From assembly GCA_041485845.1 (NCBI GenBank), contig JBGPKH010000466.1, positions 1 to 7,311 of the forward strand: DNA of 7,311 nt. The letters run 5' to 3'. Below are positions 1 through 4,880 of this stretch, in pieces. The notes beneath the pieces are model-generated. The model was not told where the DNA came from. It saw nothing but the letters and a program-made list of their open reading frames with translations, and did no database searches. The DNA is from OMOG01 sp041485845 (GTDB taxonomy: Bacteria > Acidobacteriota > Terriglobia > Bryobacterales > Bryobacteraceae). A program made the position numbers and the translations under genes. Each line of letters begins with the position of its first letter. Positions within the stretch are counted from its first letter, which is position 1.

Positions 1-1071
1 CGGAAGCTTGACGTCCGAAAGCTGCTTCAGGGCGTCCGGGGAGAGGCCATCCTCGATCATGACCTTCGGCCCCGCGAAGATCACCGCGTCCGGCTGCTGC
101 TTTTCGTTTTTCAACTCCTTGGTAATCAGGTTCGCCAGGAACTCGCTATCGCCGTGCTTTTGGCTCAGCCGTTTGAGATCCACCGTCCCCAGATTGAGGG
201 AGCTCAATGCCTTGCCTATGGCGGGAAAGTCGATTTGCGATGCCCCTTCCTGCCGGTAAATCACGCGCTGCTCCTGCATGTTGTACGCGATGATCGAAAA
301 CTTGCCGATCCGCGGCTCGCGCGCAATGTTGCGCAGGATCGAGATCAGGGCGTTGGTGTCGAGCGGCTGCAGCGTTGCCGACGCGGAATCCTGGGGGGCG
401 AAATTAACCACCACCTTCACGTTCAACGGCTCATCGTGCTGCTCCCGCACCACCGGTGCTTCCTGCTTGAACGGCTCCGTGTCCGCCGCCCGCACGATCG
501 CCGGGGCGATGTCCAGAGCCATCTGCTTGTCCTTCGACGGCAGATTCGCTTCAATTTCCCAGTAGAAGGAGCAGAGGCGTTCCGCGCGGTCACGCATCAG
601 CCAGTCAACGTGGTACTTTCCTTCCCCGACCTCGAATGTGCCGTTCAAATACGCCGGGCCGCCGGCATCCTCCTCGATCGCCGGAACCGGGATGTGCTGC
701 GAAAAGTAGACCGCCTGATCCGGGTGACCTTCCGGAGTCACGCGGAACACCATCGTGAGTTGATTGTCCGAACCCGCCAGTTCTTTGAGCGGGACGCTCA
801 CCTCGTACCCCGAATGAAATCTGAGGTCGAACCCCAGCGCCGCCTTGTTCGGCGTCACCGTGCATGGAAGATCCTTCCGCACGTCCTGGGTCTCCAGAAT
901 GGCGGCATCGGAAGTGAATAATCGGACCATACCTCCCGGACCCGAGCCCGGCATCAGTACTTGAGCCCAAGCCGCGCCCGTGGTGAGCAAAAGCACACCG
1001 GCAAGGTGGTGCGTTCTCCCGCGAAGACCGTATCCAACTAACGACCTGAGCATCGTCTTTGCCGTCAGCAT
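1..1071 (-). CDS. Secreted protein of unknown function (N-terminal 357 codons, runs off left edge)
   Basis: The frame is open without a stop from the start region to the first base of the window, so the C-terminus is missing. I do not recognise a named family. The N-terminus has a basic region (GLRGRTHH), a hydrophobic core (LAGVLLLTTGAA) and an AWA|Q signal peptidase I site, so export is likely. The next part (about residues 50-200) reads as a beta-rich domain with LPCTVTPNKAALGFDL and KYHVDWLMRDRAERLC. From about residue 215 alternating strands and helices (NVKVVVNFAP, GKFSIIAYN, PDAVIFAGPK) suggest a Rossmann-like or degenerate von Willebrand A fold, without an obvious DxSxS metal site. 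The frame has three ATG candidates, at 1086, 1071 and 1053, and a TAG upstream of 1086. I chose 1071, but none has a good ribosome binding site and 1053 also leaves an intact signal peptide. Codon use and strand match the vWA gene further right. Confidence 0.85.
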   Translation of the reverse strand, partial: MLTAKTMLRSLVGYGLRGRTHHLAGVLLLTTGAAWAQVLMPGSGPGGMVRLFTSDAAILETQDVRKDLPCTVTPNKAALGFDLRFHSGYEVSVPLKELAGSDNQLTMVFRVTPEGHPDQAVYFSQHIPVPAIEEDAGGPAYLNGTFEVGEGKYHVDWLMRDRAERLCSFYWEIEANLPSKDKQMALDIAPAIVRAADTEPFKQEAPVVREQHDEPLNVKVVVNFAPQDSASATLQPLDTNALISILRNIAREPRIGKFSIIAYNMQEQRVIYRQEGASQIDFPAIGKALSSLNLGTVDLKRLSQKHGDSEFLANLITKELKNEKQQPDAVIFAGPKVMIEDGLSPDALKQLSDVKLP

Positions 1072-1107
1072 CTGTGGTACCAACATCCCGTCAACTGCGT
1101 TCTAAGT

Positions 1108-1136
1108 ATTATGGTCGCAAATCTCGAAGTCTGCAA
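1108..1136 (-). promoter_or_regulatory. Candidate sigma70-type promoter of the secreted-protein gene
   Basis: Read on the minus strand, TTGCAG (1136-1131) is followed after exactly 17 bp by CATAAT (1113-1108), a 5-of-6 match to the -10 consensus; the -35 matches only 3 of 6. Transcription would start near 1101, leaving a leader of about 15 to 50 nt depending on which ATG is used. Position and spacing fit; the weak -35 keeps this tentative. Confidence 0.4.
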
Positions 1137-1215
1137 CGAGTAATTTGCAACGCCTGCTGCATTCACTATCGACAGACCCCACACTGTAGAATAGGTGCAC
1201 ACTGGACGCGATTGC

Positions 1216-1681
1216 ATGTTCCGGATGGACCGCACCAAGACCCAGGGCGATGACATCCCTTCGCCCGCGGACTCCCGCCCGAAATGATTCGTGATCCCCG
1301 ATACCCGCCGGCCCCAGCGCATTCCACCCGGACAGTCGCGCACTCGCAAATGGCCGGTCCTGGACGCGAGTGATCCGCCGCCAATCGATCTCGCCTCCCG
1401 GCTTTTTGGGATTACCGGACTGGTCGCTGCAAATGTTGCCTGGAACTGGCAAGAACTGCTCCACCTGCCGCGGGTCAAAGGGTTTGCCGACTCTCACTGC
1501 GTCACCCGGTGGTCCCGCTTGGGCAACTTGTGGGAGGGTCTACGGACATGATCGTGGATGGACCGCCAACCTTCCGCTCGCCGACCTGCCGGCCGAAGAT
1601 TCTCTTGTGGCAATTCTCCACGACGGTGAGTCGATTTCGACCGGTCACGGCGGACCCGCGCGCCTGATCGTGCCCAGGCTT
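1216..1681 (+). pseudogene. Decayed sulfite oxidase-like molybdopterin oxidoreductase (YuiH-type)
   Basis: Pieces of the oxidoreductase molybdopterin-binding domain appear in order but not in one frame. From ATG 1216 the frame reads MFRMDRTKTQGDD, hits TGA at 1285-1287, then resumes in the same frame with VIPDTRRPQRIPPGQ, WNWQELLHLPRV and HCVTRWSRLGNLWEG, ending at TGA 1549-1551. The family then continues in the next frame from about 1544 as GHDRGWTANLPLAD, EDSLVAILHDGE and HGGPARLIVPRL up to 1681. About 20 residues normally lying between the WEG and the G-[YH]-D motifs are missing, so a deletion caused the frame change. The cysteine of HCVTRWS (codon 1498-1500) is the expected molybdenum ligand and is retained. 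The YAWKSGKWV segment that should follow VPRL is absent on this strand but present inverted nearby. The last part of the family (GFWE..GYHMRGDPW region) was not found. In bacteria such enzymes transfer electrons to or from small oxo-substrates; this copy cannot make one. Confidence 0.82.
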
Positions 1682-1700
1682 GAATCGCCAACGTGTTACT

Positions 1701-1727
1701 GAGCCGCGACCGGAAGGAGCGGTTTTT
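1701..1727 (+). repeat. REP-like palindromic element, copy 1
   Basis: GAGCCGCGACCG begins an imperfect hairpin: GAGCCGC (1701-1707) pairs with GCGGTTT (1719-1725) including two G-T pairs, with an 11-nt loop. The same 12-mer recurs at 1802. GC-rich hairpins of this shape resemble interspersed intergenic palindromes I associate with Solibacter-type genomes, from memory. The trailing T run could also let it end transcripts on the plus strand. Confidence 0.5.
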
Positions 1728-1736
1728 GCCCCTTAC

Positions 1737-1793
1737 CACCATCAATTCCAGTCCGGCCACCCACTTGCCACTTTTCCAGGCATACAACGGCGG
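1737..1793 (-). pseudogene. Inverted fragment of the sulfite oxidase-like gene
   Basis: On the minus strand 1793-1737 reads QPPLYAWKSGKWVAGLELMV. YAWKSGKWV..LE(F/L)M is the segment that in this molybdoenzyme family directly follows the (V)P(R/H)L motif, and that motif is exactly where the plus-strand pseudogene loses homology at 1681. The fragment is therefore out of place and reversed. It carries its own P-x-L before YAW with different codons, so it may be an inversion followed by drift or a piece from a second copy. It has no continuing family homology beyond this segment and no coding capacity. Confidence 0.72.
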
Positions 1794-1801
1794 CTGTTTC
1801 C

Positions 1802-1824
1802 GAGCCGCGACCGTGCGCGGTTGT
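1802..1824 (+). repeat. REP-like palindromic element, copy 2 (shortened)
   Basis: The 12-mer GAGCCGCGACCG of copy 1 recurs in direct orientation 101 bp away (1802-1813), followed by a shortened 3' arm GCGCGGTTG. Together the two copies bracket the inverted molybdoenzyme fragment. Confidence 0.5.
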
Positions 1825-1843
1825 GTGCGGTTGTAGCGGTTGT
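1817..1843 (+). repeat. Three GCGGTTGT direct repeats
   Basis: GCGGTTGT occurs at 1817-1824, 1827-1834 and 1836-1843, i.e. at 10- and 9-bp steps, close to one helical turn. It grows out of the 3' arm of the second REP-like copy and ends 6 bp before the operator-bearing promoter. It may be slippage of the palindrome arm or an array of activator sites. Confidence 0.45.
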
Positions 1844-1849
1844 TCGGGA

Positions 1850-1903
1850 GTAGACAGTCTACCCCTATGCTGTAGAATCTCTACAGCCTTGGAGCGTGAA
1901 CTA
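1850..1903 (+). promoter_or_regulatory. Promoter with two operator palindromes, orphaned
   Basis: Two dyads share the core GTAGA-N3-TCTAC: 1850-1862 (GTAGACAGTCTAC) and 1869-1887 (GCTGTAGA-ATC-TCTACAGC, 8-bp perfect arms). Their centres are 22 bp apart, about two helical turns, so the same protein would sit on the same face. TAGACA (1851-1856, 5 of 6) and TAGAAT (1873-1878, 5 of 6) form a -35/-10 pair with 16-bp spacing, each covered by one dyad. GGAG (1892-1895) lies 7 bp before ATG 1903. This is the layout of a repressed promoter such as those of BlaI/MecI/CopY-type regulators, though the core motif is not their classical one. No intact gene follows. Confidence 0.6.
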
Positions 1904-1912
1904 TGCACTTCC

Positions 1913-2090
1913 GGCGCAAATGCTGGGCGCCTGGTGCTGGGATGCGGCGCATGCCTGGCGGCGGCCGGCGCGGGCTGGGGCACAGTGGGAGCCGCACGAT
2001 CCCGCGATCTTCGCCATCGCCGCGGCGGCAGTGGCCGTGGTGGCGCTGGCGATTCTTCTCCTCCGCCGGTGTCGAGGGAAGTCAATGGTC
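1913..2090 (+). pseudogene. Remnant of a MacB/FtsX-like permease C-terminus
   Basis: In one frame 1913 onward reads GANAGRLVLGCGACLAAAG, like the membrane-entry region of the last FtsX domain; from about 1985 the next frame reads EPHDPAIFAIAAAAVAVVAL then ILLLRR, matching the family pattern of a [TH]DP-x-[TI]F turn, a hydrophobic helix and a terminal PARRA-like basic stretch. Such permeases (often called ADOP) are numerous in Acidobacteria. The change of frame, a missing segment between the two parts and the loss of the whole N-terminal region mark it as a remnant. The only in-frame start nearby, ATG 1903, gives an unnatural peptide. The end overlaps the tail of the converging vWA gene. Recognition is by motif only. 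Confidence 0.4.
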
Positions 2091-3035
2091 TGTCAAGTGT
2101 GCGTAGTAACCCGTCTTCGCACGAACCGCCAGCCCCGCTGGAAGACCGGACTTCAGCCGAATCTTGATCTTGTGGAAAGAGTCGTCGTTCACGGGATTGC
2201 CGGAGTGATAGCCCAGCTCATAAGACAACCGCAACTGGTCCCCGATCTCTTTGAAATGATCCGCCAGTTCCTTTTCGCGCGCGTCGAAATCCGCGCCGCC
2301 GGTCTCCCGCGCGATGCGCTCCATGACGCTGGCGCCGTACTTGTTCCGCGCGTTGGGGCGGCCGTTCCGGATTTCGGTGTAGCGGATCGAGAACAGCAGC
2401 ACGTCGTTGGTTTGCGCCGCCTCGATGGCGTCCATCTCGTGGTGCGCGCTCGCGTTGTCTTCGCCGTCGCTGAAAATCACCAGCGCCCTGCGGCCGCGTT
2501 CTACGTTATCCAGCACCTGCACCGAAGAATAATAGAGCGCGTCGTAAAACGACGTGCCGCCCGTGCGGATCTCGGGATATCCCAACATCGGGTAAGGCGA
2601 CTTGTCGCGCAACGACTGGTACCCCTCCAGCGCATCCACGAGATTCTTGCCGGATGACGAAAAACTGGAGACCAGCCGCGGGTGGTTCGCAAAACAGACC
2701 AGAAACGCGCGATCCTGCTGGCGCAGCACCTCGCCCAGAAACTTACGAACATCCTGGTGGTGCTGCTTGACGAACGCTCCCTGGCTGCCGCTGATATCCA
2801 CCACCAGCCCCAGGTTCAACGGCACGTCCTGGCTGCGCGCAAAGAACGCGATCTTTTGCGGAACCCCGTCCTCCACCACCTCGAAGTCGTCCTGGGTCAG
2901 GTTCGTAATCAGCTTCCCCTGCGCGTCGCGCACGGAAAACCCCACATTGATCAGGTGAACCTCGGAACGGAACTGTGCCAGGCACGCGACGCCCAGAAGG
3001 AGGCACACGGACATCCTCAGCACTTTCGGCTTCAT
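2082..3035 (-). CDS. Secreted vWA-domain protein, acidobacterial VWFA-related type
   Basis: This is an intact 317-residue protein. Residues 1-20 form a signal peptide (MKPKVLRMSVCLLLGVACLA, cleaved before Q21). There is a cysteine at 18, but the preceding GVA is not a standard lipobox. Residues 25-68 are the small N-terminal beta domain typical of the family (VRDAQGKLITNLTQDDFEVVEDG). Residues 72-275 are the von Willebrand A domain with a complete MIDAS: D80-x-S82-x-S84, T161 in GGTSFYD and D190 in FSDGED, so metal-dependent ligand binding is likely outside the cytoplasm. The protein ends shortly after AVRAKTGYYA, as family members usually do. AGGA sits only one base before the ATG, so the ribosome site is poor. 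It is transcribed convergently with the permease remnant and divergently from the CRTAC1-like pseudogene. The partner or substrate cannot be told from sequence. Confidence 0.93.
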   Translation of the reverse strand: MKPKVLRMSVCLLLGVACLAQFRSEVHLINVGFSVRDAQGKLITNLTQDDFEVVEDGVPQKIAFFARSQDVPLNLGLVVDISGSQGAFVKQHHQDVRKFLGEVLRQQDRAFLVCFANHPRLVSSFSSSGKNLVDALEGYQSLRDKSPYPMLGYPEIRTGGTSFYDALYYSSVQVLDNVERGRRALVIFSDGEDNASAHHEMDAIEAAQTNDVLLFSIRYTEIRNGRPNARNKYGASVMERIARETGGADFDAREKELADHFKEIGDQLRLSYELGYHSGNPVNDDSFHKIKIRLKSGLPAGLAVRAKTGYYAHLTDH

Positions 3036-3070
3036 GTCCTAAACAACGCTCAAACCGCGCTTCGGGACGC

Positions 3071-3099
3071 AAAAAAGCCGTGGGCAGGTCCGCCCCCAC
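3071..3099 (-). terminator. Terminator-like hairpin in the vWA upstream region
   Basis: On the minus strand GTGGG (3099-3095) and CCCAC (3084-3080) form a 5-bp stem with a 10-nt loop, followed after GGC by six T (3076-3071). The T tract ends 35 nt before the vWA start codon. No minus-strand gene lies immediately upstream, so it would end or attenuate the vWA transcript itself. The stem is short. Confidence 0.35.
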
Positions 3100-3117
3100 C
3101 CTCATAGACGTTTGCGG

Positions 3118-3219
3118 CCGGGATCGATTGATCCCGGAAACAGGAGGCCAACGCGCGGCTGGGCCCGGCGGCTCCGCCTTCAATGGGGCCGGGATCAATT
3201 CGCGGCTCTCCCGGCCTCC
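3118..3219. promoter_or_regulatory. Interleaved inverted repeats in the divergent intergenic region
   Basis: CCGGGATC and GATCCCGG form a perfect 20-bp dyad (3118-3137, loop GATT). The right arm is also part of ATTGATCCCGG (3127-3137), which is perfectly complementary to CCGGGATCAAT at 3189-3199. A second pair, GGAGGCC (3143-3149) with GGCCTCC (3213-3219), is interleaved with the first, and a small GGCG/CGCC hairpin (3167-3178) sits inside. The arms therefore allow mutually exclusive or pseudoknot-like folds. On the minus strand the block precedes the terminator-like hairpin and the vWA gene. It may equally be a set of protein sites or an interspersed repeat. Confidence 0.45.
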
Positions 3220-3262
3220 CGCGGCAACTGCGGTAAGATAGCCGCGTGCCAGAGGTCATGCC

Positions 3263-4171
3263 TTGACACGCCGCGGATTGCTGTTGCTGCCGTCTGCCGC
3301 CAGGGCCGCGGCGCCGCTGTTCGAGGAGGCTCCCGCCCGCTCCGGAATCCTCCGGGTCCACGAAAACGCCATGTCCGGGCAGCGCTGCCTGCTCGAGACC
3401 CTCGGCCCCGGCTGCGCCTTCTTCGACTACGACAACGACGGCTGGATAGACCTCTACCTCGTCAATAGCGGTCCCTGCGATTTCTACCAGCCGGATCGGC
3501 CCCTGCGCAACGCGCTCTACAAGAACAATCGCAATGGCACGTTTCGCGACTTCGCCATCGAAGCCGGCGTGGCGGGCGGCGCCTTCGGCATGGGTGTGGC
3601 CGCCGCCGACTACAACAACGATGGCTATCCGGACCTGTTCGTCACCGCCTACGGCCGCTCGATTCTCTACCGCAACAACGGCGACGGCGCGTTCAGCGAT
3701 GTCACCGAAAAGGCGGGCGTGGCCGCGCCCGGCTGGACCACCAGCGCCGTCTGGTTCGACTACGATAACGATGGCCTGCTCGACCTGTTCGTGTGCAACT
3801 GCGTTCAATTCGGGCTGGACCTTCAGACCCGCGGCGACGACACCACGCACCGCCGCACTACTGCATACCACGCATTTTCAAACCCGCCCGCGGCCTGTCG
3901 TTTCACATCCAGGGCGACGGCGCCTTTACCGAAACCGGCCGCGGCACGGCGATCGAACGGGCCATGGGTAAGACGCTCGGTGTGGTCGCCACGGACATCA
4001 ACAACCACGGCCTGATGGATCTCTTCGTGTCGAAATCGGCGAAAACCGATCGGCATGGGCGTGGACGCGGCCGATTTCAACAGCGACGGATGGGAAGACC
4101 TGTTCGTGGACAACATCGGCCTCGAGACCTTCTCGCTTTGCCACAACCGCCGCAACGGAACGTTCGCCGGG
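3263..4171 (+). pseudogene. Decayed CRTAC1-like FG-GAP/VCBS repeat protein
   Basis: A TTG start at 3263, preceded by AGAGG (3251-3255), gives an N-terminus with TRRGLLLL, a short export signal, then family text: ETLGPGCAFFDYDNDGW and the calcium-loop repeats DYDNDG (residues 55-60), DYNNDG (116-121) and DYDNDG (166-171). Near 3850 the homology leaves this frame and continues one frame over as HYCIPRIFKPARGL, GDGAFTETGRGTAIERAMG and TDINNHGLMDLFV, then near 4031-4045 returns to the first frame as IGMGVDAADFNSDGWEDLF and NRRNGTFAG, ending about 4171. The first frame has a TGA at 4013-4015. About 40 residues usual between the DLFV and GMGVDAAD motifs are missing, and the C-terminal ASPIC/UnbV domain is absent altogether. 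Intact relatives are exported beta-propeller-like proteins of roughly 500-600 residues. The two frame changes could be sequencing errors, but the deletions and the lost C-terminus are not. Confidence 0.85.
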
Positions 4172-4190
4172 TGGCGACCACTCGGTGTAC

Positions 4191-4202
4191 TATACTTTGG
4201 AG
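4191..4202 (+). promoter_or_regulatory. Candidate -10 box and ribosome site of the Fe-S scaffold gene
   Basis: TATACT (4191-4196, 5 of 6 of the -10 consensus) lies 10 bp before ATG 4207, and GGAG (4199-4202) lies 4 bp before it. A promoter this close would give a nearly leaderless message. No convincing -35 is visible at 16-18 bp. It lies at the broken end of the CRTAC1-like ruin. Confidence 0.3.
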
Positions 4203-4206
4203 CCGG

Positions 4207-4578
4207 ATGTATCCCCAACGCCTGATCGAGCACTTTCAGAATCCGCGTAATGTGGGCGAATTGCCGCCGCCGGCGGTGATGGTGGAGGTGTCCAACCCCG
4301 CCTGCGGGGATATCATGCGGCTTTCCGCACGATTCGAGGGCGGGACCGCGGTGAAAGTGAGTTACAAGGTACGCGGCTGTACGGCATCCATCGCGGCGGG
4401 GTCGGCGCTGACCGAGTGGATGACCGGCAAAACGCGCGCGGAGATTGCGGCCTTTCAGCCGGCAATCGTGGACCAAGCGGTGGGCGGCCTGCCGGCCGAA
4501 TCCAAGCATGCGGCGGCGCTGTGCGCGGATGCCGTCAAAGAGCTGCTAACCGCCATTCGGGCGGCATCGGTGGGGTAA
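4207..4578 (+). CDS. IscU/NifU-type iron-sulfur cluster assembly scaffold protein
   Basis: This 123-residue protein is a single NifU N-terminal domain, the usual length for stand-alone IscU-type scaffolds, which assemble 2Fe-2S clusters in the cytoplasm from iron and cysteine-desulfurase sulfur. Visible landmarks are YPQRLIEHFQNPRNVGEL (residues 2-19), NPACGD with C33 and D35, VRGCTASIAAGSALTE with C58, and GGLPAESKHAAALCADAV with H101 and C106. There is no SufU-type insertion. In IscU the third ligand cysteine directly follows the histidine; here that place is alanine (A102) and a cysteine appears four residues later. The start at 4207 was chosen because the conserved text begins there and GGAG precedes it; the frame is open further upstream, but that stretch is CRTAC1-like ruin. 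No cysteine desulfurase, chaperone or ferredoxin gene is adjacent. Confidence 0.92.
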   Translation: MYPQRLIEHFQNPRNVGELPPPAVMVEVSNPACGDIMRLSARFEGGTAVKVSYKVRGCTASIAAGSALTEWMTGKTRAEIAAFQPAIVDQAVGGLPAESKHAAALCADAVKELLTAIRAASVG

Positions 4579-4589
4579 TGGATTTTGGT

Positions 4590-4620
4590 CTCCCCCTCTG
4601 TGGTGTCAGGGAGTTTTCTT
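4590..4620 (+). terminator. Possible intrinsic terminator after the Fe-S scaffold gene
   Basis: CTCCC (4590-4594) can pair with GGGAG (4609-4613) across a 14-nt loop, directly followed by TTTTCTT (4614-4620), 11 bp after the stop codon. Position is right, but the stem is short and the loop long. Confidence 0.4.
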
Positions 4621-4799
4621 GCCGTCTTCCAGGCCGATCTGGACGGCCGCTTGGACTAACGGCCTGGTTGATGGTTTCAGGGTCTTCGGCGTCAGCGGGG
4701 GTCCGCGCGCACACCGCCAACCACAGCGGCATCATCCACACGATTCTCATGCACCCATAGTGCCGCGACCCCGCACATCCTTGCACACAACCCCAACCT

Positions 4800-4850
4800 C
4801 AGACCCCCGCTTCCAGACCCCTGCTTCCAGACCCCTGCTTCCAGACCCCC
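4800..4850 (+). repeat. 14-bp tandem repeat, three copies plus a partial
   Basis: GCTTCCAGACCCCT occurs at 4809-4822 and 4823-4836, with a third copy differing only in the last base at 4837-4850, preceded by a partial copy (CAGACCCCC, 4800-4808 with a base change). It is strongly strand-biased, C-rich on the plus strand, and ends 30 bp before the next gene. It looks like a slippage-prone minisatellite; an effect on that gene's promoter is possible but not shown. Confidence 0.85.
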
Positions 4851-4880
4851 AATCCCCCGTTTTCTGGCATCATTTACTTT

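Larger units (their letters stand above)
4579..4880. other. 302-bp spacer without a convincing gene
   Basis: The spacer holds a weak terminator-like hairpin at its start and a 14-bp tandem repeat near its end. In between, the minus strand offers MRIVWMMPLWLAVCARTPADA, which looks like a signal peptide, followed by EDPETINQA; a frame over, QAAVQIGLEDGKKTP ends at a stop. This could be the ruin of a short exported protein, but nothing in it is recognisable enough to call. No RNA gene was seen. Confidence 0.5.

Noticed and set aside
154..921. 255-codon plus-strand frame rich in Arg and His
   Set aside because: It is antisense to the secreted protein gene, whose signal peptide and regular codon pattern mark the minus strand as the real one.
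1285..1287. TGA as a possible selenocysteine codon in the molybdoenzyme
   Set aside because: The enzyme uses a cysteine ligand elsewhere (1498-1500), no selenocysteine element was seen after the TGA, and the gene is broken at several other points.
1896..2657. 253-codon plus-strand frame starting GTG with a hydrophobic segment
   Set aside because: Only the short 5' part (about 1985-2090) looks protein-like and fits a permease remnant; the remainder is antisense to the vWA gene.
3050..3871. 273-codon minus-strand frame with many VVVV/EEG runs
   Set aside because: It is the complement of the DxDxDG repeats of the CRTAC1-like ruin. The repetitive look is inherited from the sense strand.
3823..4509. 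228-codon minus-strand frame
   Set aside because: It is antisense to the CRTAC1-like ruin and the Fe-S scaffold gene, with no domain-like text.
4535..4786. Minus-strand 83-codon frame with a signal-peptide-like start
   Set aside because: After the hydrophobic stretch it becomes low-information text and ends antisense within the Fe-S scaffold gene; noted under the spacer as a possible ruin only.
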